Position numbers and translations under genes: made by a program. Shown in pieces: positions 47,870-56,735 of a DNA stretch of 64,000 bases; position 1 is the first letter of the stretch; each line of letters opens with the position of its first letter. The notes under the pieces are model-generated. The model saw only the letters and a program-made list of their open reading frames with translations. It was not told the DNA's origin and searched no databases. The DNA comes from Spirochaetota bacterium. Lineage in GTDB: Bacteria; Spirochaetota; Spirochaetia; Treponematales; Rectinemataceae. The stretch is from NCBI GenBank assembly GCA_022711355.1, contig JAKLFE010000003.1:1-64000 (forward strand). Reading direction: 5' to 3'.

Positions 47870-49099
47870 CTAGAACGCGAGGCCGAGGTAGAGCTTCGTC
47901 CAGGCGCGGTAGTCGACTCCGAAGAGCTCCGACGAATGCGCGCGGCCCCGCTTGAGGGCCTCGGGCAGGCGCGGGGCGTCGGCGAGGTCGAAGTCGACCT
48001 TGAGCCCGCCCACGAGCCGGAGCTTGCCGGCCAGGGGCAGGCCCAGGCAGGCGCGCAGGGAGGGGAAGGGGATAAGGTCGGAGGCCGCCTCGTCCGCGAG
48101 GGGGCGGCCCTCGTCGAGGGCCTCGCCGATGGCCGGGAGCTGGGGCCCGACGAGGGAGAGGGCGGAGAGGTCGAGGTCGAGGCAGGCCTGCCCGAGCTCG
48201 AGCCTCGTGCCCAGGCCGTAGCCGAGGAGGAGGTCGCGGCTCCTTCGGCCCCAGTCCTCGCGGGGCATCCCCGCCGAGATCAGGGCGTAGAGGCGGCGGG
48301 AGCCCGACTGCAGGGCCCCGTACAGGTAGTCCGTGTCGGGCTCGTAGAAGCCGCCCGTCGAGCTCAGGCCGGGGGAGAGGGCTATGTTGACCAAGCCGAT
48401 CTGGACCCCGTCCATGCGGTCGGCGATATTGACGAGCCCGATCTGCAGGCCGTCGAGCTCCTCCGCGACGTTGAGGACGGCGGCGACTTGGGAGCCTTCG
48501 ACCCTTTCCGCCACGTTGAAGACCCCCGCGGCCTGGAAGCCGTCGAGGTCGCCGGCTATGTTGAAGACCCCGGCGGCCTGGAAGCCATCCACCTCGCCAT
48601 CGGCTATGTTGAAGACACCGGCGCCCTGGAAGCCCTCGATCGCGCCGCCCGCGATGGTGAAGACGCCCGCTGCCTGGACGCCCTCGACCGCGCCGCCCGC
48701 GAGGGAGAAGACGCCCGCGGCCTGGAAGCCCTCGACCTCCGCCTCGGCGATGGCGAAGACGTTGGCGAGCTGGAGCCCCTCGACCGAGCCCGCGAGGGAG
48801 CCGACGAGGCCGAGATGGACGGTGGCGTCGTAGGTCCCGAAGGGAAAGGAGAGGCCGGGCACGAGGGAGAGGACGAATGGCGCGTAGGGCCGCTCGCGCG
48901 CCTTCGCGGGGGATTCGGCCGCTTCGGTTTCTCCGCCCTGGGGGAGGGATTCGTCTCGCTCGGGCAGCTCCTTTTCGGAGAAATACTTGGAGCGGGCGGT
49001 TTCGAGGACTGATCCTTCGTCTGGTTCGAGGGTTCCTTGCGAGGCCGCGGCCTGCCCGAGCAGCGCCGCCAGCGCGACGATGAAGAGAAAACGGTTCAT
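47870..49099 (-). CDS. LA_2272-like surface repeat protein
   Basis: 409 residues. Signal peptide (FLFIVALAALLGQAAAS), then a linker, and nine repeats of 15-16 residues from about 115 to 255, such as VEGFQAAGVFSLAGG, VDGFQAAGVFNIAGD and MDGVQIGLVNIALS. This pattern is that of LA_2272-type surface proteins first named in Leptospira, probably forming beta structure. The C-terminal 150 residues look like an outer-membrane beta-barrel end (KLYLGLAF, aromatic last residue). AGGGGAGA precedes the ATG at 49097-49099. Confidence 0.8.
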   Translation of the reverse strand: MNRFLFIVALAALLGQAAASQGTLEPDEGSVLETARSKYFSEKELPERDESLPQGGETEAAESPAKARERPYAPFVLSLVPGLSFPFGTYDATVHLGLVGSLAGSVEGLQLANVFAIAEAEVEGFQAAGVFSLAGGAVEGVQAAGVFTIAGGAIEGFQGAGVFNIADGEVDGFQAAGVFNIAGDLDGFQAAGVFNVAERVEGSQVAAVLNVAEELDGLQIGLVNIADRMDGVQIGLVNIALSPGLSSTGGFYEPDTDYLYGALQSGSRRLYALISAGMPREDWGRRSRDLLLGYGLGTRLELGQACLDLDLSALSLVGPQLPAIGEALDEGRPLADEAASDLIPFPSLRACLGLPLAGKLRLVGGLKVDFDLADAPRLPEALKRGRAHSSELFGVDYRAWTKLYLGLAF

Positions 49100-49236
49100 G
49101 GCTCTCCCCTTGAGGCGAGAATGATGCGTGCCTCCGCTGCGGGAGCGCACGCGGAAAACTATAGCGCGAGGTGATAGGAAAATCCATGGACCCTACCGCT
49201 AGCCCTCGGCGGGGCGGGAGGGCTATCCTCCATCCG

Positions 49237-50061
49237 ATGGGACTCTTCTCGCCCTTCCGCGCCGCCCGGCGCCGCCGCATCCTCGAGCGCTCCCCGATCG
49301 GGGATGGGCTGTGGGACTGGGCGATCAAGGAGCACCGCATCTTCCGCTGGCTCGGCCCGGCCGACGCGGCTAGGCTCCGCGAGCTCGCGACGGTCTTTCT
49401 CGGCGAGAAGCGCTTCGACCCGGTGGGCGGGGCCGCGCTCGACGACCGGCTCCGGGTCTCCATCGCGGCCCAGGCCTGCCTCCCCCTCCTCGGCCTCGAC
49501 CTGGACTGGTACTCGGACTGGTCGACGATCATCGTGACCCCGCGGGAATACGGGGTATCCAAGCGCGACGTGGACGAGGCCGGGGTGGTGCACGAGTACG
49601 AGGACGAGTTCTCCGGCGAGGCCTTCGACCTCGGGCCCGTGGCCCTCTCGAAGCTCGACGTGGAGGCCTCGGGCTGGGGGGACGGCTACAACGTGGTGAT
49701 CCACGAGATGGCCCACAAGCTCGACGGCCGCGACGGCGAGTTCGACGGCTGCCCGCCCCTGCCCCGCGATATGGGCTACGCGGACTGGAGGGCGGCTTTC
49801 ATGCCCGCCTTCGAGGATATCCGCGAGAAGGCCGGCCGGGCCCCCAAGCGCCGCTCCCGGCGCCGGGGCCCCCGCATCGATCCCTACGCCGCCGAGTCCC
49901 CGGACGAGTTCTTCGCGGTCTGCTGCGAGTACTTCTACGAGAAGCCCTTCGTCCTCGCGTCCGAGTACCCGGCGGTCTTCGCCCAGCTCGCCCGCTTCTT
50001 CCGGCGCGACCCGAGGGGGGAGGGCCGCGGGGACCCGCTCGAGCCCGGCCCGATCCTCTGA
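49237..50061 (+). CDS. MtfA-like zinc peptidase
   Basis: 274 residues. Zinc-binding motif HEMAHKLD (His156, His160) within VVIHEMAH, and the downstream ESPDEFFAVCCEYFYEKP segment with the third ligand Glu, both typical of MtfA (glucose regulation factor A family). The EFSGEAFDLGPVALS region also fits. No signal peptide; likely cytosolic. ATG 49237 is preferred over an upstream ATG at 49183 because family homology starts there and TATCCT ends 7 nt before it. Confidence 0.88.
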   Translation: MGLFSPFRAARRRRILERSPIGDGLWDWAIKEHRIFRWLGPADAARLRELATVFLGEKRFDPVGGAALDDRLRVSIAAQACLPLLGLDLDWYSDWSTIIVTPREYGVSKRDVDEAGVVHEYEDEFSGEAFDLGPVALSKLDVEASGWGDGYNVVIHEMAHKLDGRDGEFDGCPPLPRDMGYADWRAAFMPAFEDIREKAGRAPKRRSRRRGPRIDPYAAESPDEFFAVCCEYFYEKPFVLASEYPAVFAQLARFFRRDPRGEGRGDPLEPGPIL

Positions 50062-50126
50062 GCCGAGATCCCCGTCCCGGTCCCCGCCGTTTGCATCACC
50101 TCCCCCGCCGGCATTAAGCTTTCCGC

Positions 50127-51314
50127 ATGAAGCCGAAGATCACCCCGATCAGGCTCAGGCTCGTCGTCCTCGTCATCGGCCTCTTCTCCCTCATTTCCTT
50201 CCTCGCCTTCTTCTTCCAGATGCGGACCCTGCAGCTCGACATAGAGCGGACGCGACAGTCGAGGAACATTTCCTCGGTCAGGATCGTGGAGCTCTTCGTC
50301 GAGCTCAGCTATCCCGGGGATTGGGAGGTCGCCGGATCCGAGCTGCTGAAGGGCGGCGCGCGGCTGCCGGCCGGCGAAGAGGTCGTCGGATCGCTCTCCG
50401 CCTACCTGCGATCCGACAGCGAAGTCCGATTCGTCGCGGGGAGCCCTCCCCTGGGGATCGCCCTCCGCCTACCGCTGTCCCCGCCCGAACTGGGGGCCGA
50501 AGGCCGCGCCTTCCCGATCGGGCGCCCGCCCCCCACCGAAGGGCGGGCTGCTTCCCGTGCCGACCGGCCCTTCGCCACCGCGCGCGGGGCTGGGGTCGCG
50601 GTGCGGGACGCCGCCGGGGAGATCGCCGGCTGGATCGAGCTCAGGGCCGGGGACGCGGAGTCCGGCCCGAAGGGCGACCGCCTGGGGCGGGCGATCTTCT
50701 TCGCCTTCGCCGGCTTCAACCTCCTCATCGTCGCGGCGCTGGGCTTCCTCGTCTTCCTCCTCTCGAAGCCCATCGACCGGATCGCCGAGGCCCATGCGCT
50801 CGAGGCCGCCCGCAGCGCCGAGCTGGCGAGCATCTCCTGCACCGACCACCTGACGGGCCTCAAGAACCGGCGGGGGATCGAGGCCCTGCTCGCGGGCGGC
50901 GCGGCCGAGGGCGAGGCGCCGAGCCACGTCGCCATCCTCGATCTCGACCATTTCAAGCAGATCAACGACCGCCTGGGCCACGAGGAGGGCGACCGGGTGC
51001 TGGCCGCCTTGGGCGAGCTCATCCCGGCGAGCGTGCGGCGCACGGACGAGTGCTGCCGCTGGGGCGGGGAGGAATTCGTCATGCTCTTCCGCGGGGAGAG
51101 CGACGCGGGCGCCGCGGGCTCGGCCGAGCGCGTCCGCGCGGCCATCGAGGCCCATCGCTTCGGGAGCGGGGGCTTTCCCGTCACCGCGACGATCGGCCTG
51201 GCGCCGATAGGCGAGGGGGGCTTCGCGGCCGCCCTCGCGGCCGCCGACGAGGCGCTGTACCGGGGCAAGCGGGAGGGGCGGAACCGGGTGGTCCTCGCCG
51301 AGGCGGCGGGCTAG
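50127..51314 (+). CDS. Membrane-bound diguanylate cyclase
   Basis: 395 residues. Two membrane segments (about 11-31 and 191-213) enclose a periplasmic sensor part, then a GGDEF domain with DHLTGLKNRRG, ILDLDHFKQINDRLGHEEGD and WGGEEF. It makes c-di-GMP. A short HAMP-like linker (LSKPIDRIAEAHALEAARS) joins the parts. Possible leaderless promoter TTGCAT-18-TAAGCT-6-ATG. The sensor domain is unrecognised. Confidence 0.9.
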   Translation: MKPKITPIRLRLVVLVIGLFSLISFLAFFFQMRTLQLDIERTRQSRNISSVRIVELFVELSYPGDWEVAGSELLKGGARLPAGEEVVGSLSAYLRSDSEVRFVAGSPPLGIALRLPLSPPELGAEGRAFPIGRPPPTEGRAASRADRPFATARGAGVAVRDAAGEIAGWIELRAGDAESGPKGDRLGRAIFFAFAGFNLLIVAALGFLVFLLSKPIDRIAEAHALEAARSAELASISCTDHLTGLKNRRGIEALLAGGAAEGEAPSHVAILDLDHFKQINDRLGHEEGDRVLAALGELIPASVRRTDECCRWGGEEFVMLFRGESDAGAAGSAERVRAAIEAHRFGSGGFPVTATIGLAPIGEGGFAAALAAADEALYRGKREGRNRVVLAEAAG

Positions 51315-51335
51315 GCGGGCGACCCGGACTCGGCC

Positions 51336-51722
51336 TCAGGCCTTGCGCACGTAGAGGGGCGAGGTGAGGACCTCGCGGCCGTCGATGGACAGGGTGATGC
51401 CGACGACGCCCTCGCGCTGCATGGGGGTGTTCACGAAGGTGAAGACCGAGTGGACGACGCGCGAGGAGCCGGCGAAGTCGGAGACCGCGAGCTCGCCCTC
51501 GATGGGGCCGGCGGCGTCGGCGCCGTCGGGGCCGGCGAAGGCGATGCGCATCGAGTGCGAGCCCGCCTCGTGGATGTAGAAGCGCAGGCGCAGGGCGAGG
51601 CACATGAAGGGATGGGTCGCGGGGAACTGGCGGGCGTAGATCGTGTCGAAGGCGCCCACGACCGTCATCTTGCCGTCGCTCTCCTGGGCGAAATCGCACA
51701 ACGTGAAGATGTCGGCGGTCAT
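51336..51722 (-). CDS. DUF6941-like protein (128 aa)
   Basis: 128 residues, beta-rich: MTADIFTLCDFAQESDGKMTVVGAFD, then ALRLRFYIHEAGSHSMRIAF and VVGITLSIDGREVLTSPLYV. This is the pattern of the small conserved DUF6941 family of unknown role. Its ATG overlaps the stop of the upstream diguanylate cyclase gene by 4 bp, so the two are translated together. No signal peptide or membrane part. Confidence 0.7.
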   Translation of the reverse strand: MTADIFTLCDFAQESDGKMTVVGAFDTIYARQFPATHPFMCLALRLRFYIHEAGSHSMRIAFAGPDGADAAGPIEGELAVSDFAGSSRVVHSVFTFVNTPMQREGVVGITLSIDGREVLTSPLYVRKA

Positions 51723-52774
51723 TCCTCGGAGCCCCTCCGCTCGGCGTCGAGGGCCTCGAGGAGGCTCTCGCCGAGGACGAGGGAGCCGCCTTTGCGGCGG
51801 TACAGGTCCCGGTCGGAGCCGCGGAAGATCTCGTCGAAGTCGACGTCCTGCGAGGTGTGGGCGCCGAGGGTGACGCTGTATGGCACCGGGCTCGAGCTCC
51901 CGGCCTTCTCGAGAAGCTCGGCGAGGCGGACCCGGGCGATCTCCGCCTCCTCGGGCCCGGTCTGGGGCAGGACGACGAGGAACTCGTCCCCGCCGTAGCG
52001 CGCCACCGAGTCGGGGCGCCGGACCGCGGCCATGAGGGTCGCGGCCACGCTCTTGAGCACCTCGTCGCCGGCGGCGTGCCCCTGGCTGTCGTTGATGGCC
52101 TTGAACTTGTCGACGTCGGCGAGCACGACCGAGAGGCTGCCCCCGTAGCGGGCGAGGCGGGAGGTCTCCCGCTCGATGACCTTGGCCAGGCCCCGCCGGT
52201 TGAGGGCGCCCGTGAGGGGATCGAGCTCGGAGAGGCGGCGGGCCTCGGCGAGGTAGAAGGCCTTCTCGACCCCGATGGCAGCGAAGTCGGCTATCGTCGA
52301 GAGCACGCGCATGTCGAAGGCGCTGAAGGCCCGGCCGTCGAGGCGGTTCAGGAGCTCGATGACCCCGAAGACCTTGTCGCCCGAGCGCAGGGGGACGGCG
52401 ACGACCGACTCGGTGCGGAAGCCGGTGATGCCGTCCATCCGCTCGGAGAAGCGCGAGTCGGCCCCGGTCTCCTCCACGATGGCGGGGGTGCCGTGGGTGG
52501 CCACCCAGCCCGCTATGCCCTCGCTCAGGGGCAGCCGCGTCCCTACCAGGCTCTTCCCCGCCCTCCCCACGGCCAGGGCGAAGACCAGCTCCGAGCGCGC
52601 CGCGTCGACGAGGAGGAGGGACCAGTTGAGGGGCCCGAAGAAGGAGGCGACGTGCTCCATGACGCGGTCGAGGACGCCCCTGATGCTCCGCTCGGACACG
52701 ATGCTCGTGCCGATGGAGGAGAACACGGAGAGCCGTATGAGGTCGTCCATGCCCGGTTCCTTCTCTTCAGCCAT
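51719..52774 (-). CDS. GAF-GGDEF diguanylate cyclase
   Basis: 351 residues. GAF domain at about 20-165 (PLNWSLLLVDAARSELVFALAVG; LSEGIAGWVATHGTPAIVEE; VVAVPLRSGDKVFGVIELLNR) and GGDEF domain at about 180-340 with DPLTGALNRRG, LADVDKFKAINDSQGHAAGD and YGGDEF. Soluble, so the signal is cytoplasmic. ATG 52772-52774 with GGGGGG upstream; an internal ATG 8 codons in (MDDLIRL) is possible. Operon with the DUF6941-like gene. Third c-di-GMP synthase in 9 kb. Confidence 0.92.
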   Translation of the reverse strand: MAEEKEPGMDDLIRLSVFSSIGTSIVSERSIRGVLDRVMEHVASFFGPLNWSLLLVDAARSELVFALAVGRAGKSLVGTRLPLSEGIAGWVATHGTPAIVEETGADSRFSERMDGITGFRTESVVAVPLRSGDKVFGVIELLNRLDGRAFSAFDMRVLSTIADFAAIGVEKAFYLAEARRLSELDPLTGALNRRGLAKVIERETSRLARYGGSLSVVLADVDKFKAINDSQGHAAGDEVLKSVAATLMAAVRRPDSVARYGGDEFLVVLPQTGPEEAEIARVRLAELLEKAGSSSPVPYSVTLGAHTSQDVDFDEIFRGSDRDLYRRKGGSLVLGESLLEALDAERRGSEE

Positions 52775-52883
52775 CGCGCCCCCCGTGCCACAACTATGAC
52801 ACGCCGTCGCCGCCCAAACAAGGGAGCCGGCCTTCGCGCCGGCCCGCCCGCCGGCGGGCGGGCCGGGAGGCGGATGGCCGAGC

Positions 52884-52912
52884 TTGACAGGAGCCCGGCC
52901 CGGGGCGAGACT
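52884..52912 (+). promoter_or_regulatory. Promoter of the gamma-glutamyltransferase gene
   Basis: TTGACA (52884-52889), 17-bp spacer, GAGACT (52907-52912): a perfect -35 with a poor -10. A GC palindrome GCCCGCCCGCCGGCGGGCGGGC (arms of 11) lies just upstream at about 52842-52863. Confidence 0.45.
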
Positions 52913-52948
52913 GGGATCGCGCCGTCCCCTGACGGCAAGGAGGTCATC

Positions 52949-54640
52949 GTGAAAAAAGTCCTGGCGTCGGCCCTCGCGATCGTCGCGCTGGCGCTCTCGC
53001 CCCTCGCCGCGCAGGTGCCCGTCAACCTGCACGGCCGCTCGGCCGACGGGGCCAACGGCGTCGTGGCCGCGGCCAAGCCCGAGGCTTCGCAGGTCGGCGT
53101 CGATATCCTCAAGAAGGGCGGCAACGCGGTCGACGCGGCCATCGCCACCGCCTTCGCCCTCGGGGTCCTCGAGCCGAACGCCTCCGGCGTGGGCGGCGGC
53201 GGCTTCATGATCATCAAGCTCGCGAACATGAAGGAGGCCGTGGTGGTCGACTTCCGCGAGTGCGCCCCCGCCGCCTCGACCCCCGACATGTACAAGTTCG
53301 ACGAGAAGGGCAAGGTGATCGACAACGCCACCTTCGAGGGCGGGCTCTCCGTCGGCGTGCCCGGCGAGGTCAAGGGCCTGCTCTACGCCTTCGACAAATT
53401 CGGCTCCAAGAAGCTCAGCCGCGCCCAGGTCCTCCAGCCCGCCATCGACTACGCGGAGAAGGGCTACAAGGTCACCGTCAACCTCGAGCAGATCATCAAG
53501 GACAACTTCGAGAAGCTCAAGAAGTTCGAGAACGGCGGCGCCATCTACTTCGACGGCGGCCTGCCCTACGAGCTCGGCGCCACCATCAAGAACCCCGACT
53601 ACGCCAAGACCCTCAAGGCTGTCGCCGCCAAGGGCGCCGACGCGATCTACAAGGGCGAGATCGCCAAGGCGATCGTCGACGAGGTGCGCAAGCGCGGCGG
53701 CATCCTCAGCCTCGAGGACCTGGCCAACTACCAGGTCAAGGAGCGCAAGCCCGTCGTCGGGACCTACCGCGGCTACACCATCATGTCCGTGCCCCCCGCC
53801 TCCTCGGGCGGCACCCACTTGGTCGAGCTCCTGAACATCATGGAGAACTTCGACCTGGCCAAGACCGGCGAGGGCACGCCCGCCACCGGCCACCTCTGGG
53901 CCGAGGCCATGAAGCTGGTCTTCGCCGACCGCTCCAAGTACATGGCCGACACCGACTTCGTGCAGGTCCCCCTCAAGGGCCTCGCCTCCAAGGCCTACGC
54001 CAAGGAGCTGGCCGCCCTCATCGCCGCCGACAAGTCCATGCCCTCGGCAACCGCCGGCGACCCCTCCAAGTACGAATCCGGCTCCACCACCCACCTCTCG
54101 GTCATGGACAAGGCCGGCAACATGGTGGCCATCACCAAGTCGATCAACTACTTCTTCGGCTCCGGCGTGGTGGTCCCCGGCTGGGGCATCATCATGAACG
54201 ACCACATGGACGACTTCGTGCCCAAGCCGGGCTCGGCCAACTCCGTCGAGCCGGGCAAGCGCCCCCTGTCCTCCATGAGCCCCACCCTCGTCCTCGACCC
54301 CAAGGGCCGCTCCTTCATGACCCTCGGCTCCCCCGGCGCCACCCGCATCTTCCCGACGGTCGCCCAGGTCATCTCGAACATCGTGGACCACGGCATGTCG
54401 GTGCAGGAGGCCATCCTCGCGCCCCGCTACTTCCAGATGGCCTCGGGCAAGCTCAACGTCGAGGGCCGGGTGCCCATCAATACCTACAACGCCCTCGGGC
54501 CCCTGGGCCACGAGCTGGCGCTCAAGCTCGACTGGGACGCCTACTTCGGCGGCGTCCACGCCGTCCTTTACGACTACGACGCGAAGATGCTCCGCGGCGG
54601 CGCCGACCCGCGCCGCGACGGGCAGGCCGCGGCCTACTGA
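52949..54640 (+). CDS. ggt: Gamma-glutamyltransferase
   Basis: 563 residues. Signal peptide 1-21 (LASALAIVALALSPLAAQ), so periplasmic. Family stretches: VVAAAKPEASQVGVDILKKGGNAVDAAIA, GVGGGGFMIIK and, in the small subunit, SGSTTHLSVMDKAGNMVA with the nucleophile Thr380 (first T of TTHLSV) where the precursor cuts itself. It releases glutamate from glutathione and other gamma-glutamyl compounds. Late motif PLSSMSPTLVLD. GTG start with AAGGAGG. It heads a region rich in peptide- and oxoproline-related genes. Confidence 0.96.
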   Translation: MKKVLASALAIVALALSPLAAQVPVNLHGRSADGANGVVAAAKPEASQVGVDILKKGGNAVDAAIATAFALGVLEPNASGVGGGGFMIIKLANMKEAVVVDFRECAPAASTPDMYKFDEKGKVIDNATFEGGLSVGVPGEVKGLLYAFDKFGSKKLSRAQVLQPAIDYAEKGYKVTVNLEQIIKDNFEKLKKFENGGAIYFDGGLPYELGATIKNPDYAKTLKAVAAKGADAIYKGEIAKAIVDEVRKRGGILSLEDLANYQVKERKPVVGTYRGYTIMSVPPASSGGTHLVELLNIMENFDLAKTGEGTPATGHLWAEAMKLVFADRSKYMADTDFVQVPLKGLASKAYAKELAALIAADKSMPSATAGDPSKYESGSTTHLSVMDKAGNMVAITKSINYFFGSGVVVPGWGIIMNDHMDDFVPKPGSANSVEPGKRPLSSMSPTLVLDPKGRSFMTLGSPGATRIFPTVAQVISNIVDHGMSVQEAILAPRYFQMASGKLNVEGRVPINTYNALGPLGHELALKLDWDAYFGGVHAVLYDYDAKMLRGGADPRRDGQAAAY

Positions 54641-54648
54641 CGTCACCC

Positions 54649-54687
54649 GGGCGGGTTCCCGGGTGCCTCGCGCCCGGGAACCCGCCC
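54649..54687 (+). terminator. Perfect 15-bp stem after ggt
   Basis: GGGCGGGTTCCCGGG pairs with CCCGGGAACCCGCCC, loop of 9, followed by CATCTTCCCCTCT (weak U tract). It may partly terminate ggt transcripts or protect them from decay. Confidence 0.55.
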
Positions 54688-54712
54688 CATCTTCCCCTCT
54701 AGAGGTCCGATC

Positions 54713-55282
54713 ATGAAGCGCTCCCTACTCTCCCTCCTCGCGATCCTGGCCCTGGCGGCCGGACTCGCGGCCCAGTCCCCGGCCTACAACCTGAAATCGC
54801 CCATCGCGTCCAAGCCGGCCTTCCTCAGCTCGGCGGGGCAGAGCGCCGACGTGGAGATGGTCAAGGTCCTCCTCGACCGCTCCAAGATCCCCTTCAAGGC
54901 CGACGCCCAGGCCAAGGCCCCCGCCCTCGCCGCCTCGGGGGCCAAGACCCTCGTCCTGGCGATCGGGGGCTCCTCCAAGGGCCTCGGCGCCGCGGGCATC
55001 TCCGCGGAGGCCGAGCTCGAGCGGGTAAAGGCCGTCATCGCCGAGGCGAAGCGCCTCGGCATGAAGGTGATCGGCCTCCACGTCGGCGGCGAGGCCCGCC
55101 GCGGCGAGCTCTCCGACAAGTTCATCCTCGCGGCCCTCCCCGCCTGCGACTACTTCATCGTCGTCGCCGACGGGAACAAGGACGGCCTGTTCACCAAGCT
55201 CTGCTCCGAGCGGAAAATCGCCCTCGACGCGGTGGAGAAGATCTCCAAGGCCGGCGACCCCCTCGCCAAGGCCTTCAAGTAG
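54713..55282 (+). CDS. DUF6305-like exported protein
   Basis: 189 residues. Signal peptide 1-20 (LLSLLAILALAAGLAAQ). The rest is a Rossmann-like alpha/beta unit (KTLVLAIGGSSKGLGAAG; MKVIGLHVGGEARRGELSDKF; CDYFIVVADGNKDGLF) as in the DUF6305 family. Function unknown. Position right before the DctM-like permease suggests a periplasmic partner of that transporter, for example a ligand-binding part; this is inference. Confidence 0.7.
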   Translation: MKRSLLSLLAILALAAGLAAQSPAYNLKSPIASKPAFLSSAGQSADVEMVKVLLDRSKIPFKADAQAKAPALAASGAKTLVLAIGGSSKGLGAAGISAEAELERVKAVIAEAKRLGMKVIGLHVGGEARRGELSDKFILAALPACDYFIVVADGNKDGLFTKLCSERKIALDAVEKISKAGDPLAKAFK

Positions 55283-55292
55283 GGGGCGCGGC

Positions 55293-56561
55293 GTGGGCTC
55301 CGAGCTCCTGGTCCTCCTGGTCATGGTCGGCGTCTTCGCCGCCGCCTGCTTCGCGCTCAAGTGGCCCGTCTCGGTGGCCATGCTCCTCGCCTCCGTCGCG
55401 GGCGCCCTGGCCGGCGGCCAGGGCCTGCCGATCCGCCATCTCGTCGAGGGGAGCTTCGGCTACGTCGACACGATCCTCACCATCGCGACGGCCATGGTCT
55501 TCATGAACGGGGTCAGGGCCTCGGGGGCCCTCGAGGCCCTCTCGGTGGCGGCCATCCGGCGCTTCCACCGCCGCCCGGCCCTCCTCCTCGTCCTCCTCAC
55601 CCTCGTCGCCATGTTCCCCGGCATGATCACCGGGAGCTCAAGCGCCTCGGTCCTCACGGCCGGGGCCGTCGTCGCTCCCGTCCTCCTCCTCCTCGGCCTG
55701 CCGGGCGAGGACGCGGCCGCCCTCATCGCCATGGCCGGCATCCTCGGCATGATCGCGCCCCCGGTCAACATCCCCGCGATGATCATCGGCGGGGGCATCG
55801 ACATGCCCTACGTCGGCTTCGAGCTGCCCCTCCTCCTCCTCACGATGCCCCTCGCCGTCGCCTCCGCGCTCTGGTTCGGCTACCGCCACGCGCGCAGGAC
55901 GGACCGGGAGAAGGTCCTCGCCGCCCTCGACGCCGAGGCCCTCGACCGCTACGGGATGCGCCTCTTCCTCCCCGTCATCCTCGTGGTGGCCCTCATGGTC
56001 CTCGACAAGGCCCTGCCGCGGGTCTTCAACCTCGGCATGCCCCTGATCTTCGCGCTCGGCGCGGCCGCCACGGCCTTCGCTGGCAGGCGCTTCGATCCCT
56101 TCAAAGCCGCCAAGGAGGCCATGGACCAGGCCCTGCCCGTCCTGGGCATCCTCGTGGGCGTGGGCATGTTCATCCAGGTGATGACCCTCACCGGCGTCCG
56201 AGGCCTCATCGTCGTGAGCGCCCTCTCGGTCCCGCCCGCCCTCCTGTACGCCGCGATCGCGGTCACGATGCCCCTCTTCGGGGCGGTCTCGGCCTTCGGG
56301 GCCGCGAGCGTCCTCGGGGTGCCCTTCCTCCTCGCCCTCCTGGACAAGGACCAGATCGTCACCGCCTCGGCCCTCTCGCTCATCGCCGCTCTCGGCGACT
56401 TCATGCCGCCGACCGCCCTCTCGGCCATCTTCGCCGCCCAGGTCGTCGGCCTCGACGGCTACGGCAAGACCTTGAAGAAGCTCGTCCTGCCCTCGCTCGC
56501 CGTCGTCGCCTGGGCCCTGGCCTTCATCGTCTTCTCGAAGCAGATACGCGCCATGTACTGA
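55293..56561 (+). CDS. TRAP-type large permease (DctM-like)
   Basis: 422 residues with about 12 membrane helices. DctM features: GMITGSSSASVLTAGAVVAPVLL with the S/G-rich re-entrant stretch, MIAPPVNIPAMIIGGG and the second-half ALGDFMPPTALSAIF. TRAP large subunits move organic acids using a sodium gradient. A separate DctQ-like subunit is not obvious, although a 50-residue membrane protein follows directly. GTG start 10 bp after the DUF6305-like gene. Confidence 0.85.
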   Translation: MGSELLVLLVMVGVFAAACFALKWPVSVAMLLASVAGALAGGQGLPIRHLVEGSFGYVDTILTIATAMVFMNGVRASGALEALSVAAIRRFHRRPALLLVLLTLVAMFPGMITGSSSASVLTAGAVVAPVLLLLGLPGEDAAALIAMAGILGMIAPPVNIPAMIIGGGIDMPYVGFELPLLLLTMPLAVASALWFGYRHARRTDREKVLAALDAEALDRYGMRLFLPVILVVALMVLDKALPRVFNLGMPLIFALGAAATAFAGRRFDPFKAAKEAMDQALPVLGILVGVGMFIQVMTLTGVRGLIVVSALSVPPALLYAAIAVTMPLFGAVSAFGAASVLGVPFLLALLDKDQIVTASALSLIAALGDFMPPTALSAIFAAQVVGLDGYGKTLKKLVLPSLAVVAWALAFIVFSKQIRAMY

Positions 56562-56574
56562 CAAGGGGAATGCC

Positions 56575-56727
56575 GTGGACCTGAACATGATCGTCTACCT
56601 CGCCATCACCGCCGCGGTCGCCGCCTTGGCGATCGCCTGCCTCTTCGCGGAGGAGAAGCCGACCCGGCAGGCGACGGCCGCCATGGTCGTCGTGCCCCTC
56701 CTCCTCCGCCTCTTCCTGATCAAGTGA
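56575..56727 (+). CDS. Small membrane protein, 50 aa
   Basis: GTG at 56575 with AAGGGG 7 nt upstream; 50 residues ending LLLRLFLIK. Two hydrophobic segments (MIVYLAITAAVAALAIACLF and MVVVPLLLRLFLI) are joined by EEKPTRQATA. It fits tightly between the DctM-like permease and the next gene, whose alternative start overlaps its stop (GTGA). Probably an accessory subunit of the permease, a reduced counterpart of DctQ; no known family is recognised. Confidence 0.65.
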   Translation: MDLNMIVYLAITAAVAALAIACLFAEEKPTRQATAAMVVVPLLLRLFLIK

Positions 56728-56735
56728 GGGACTCC

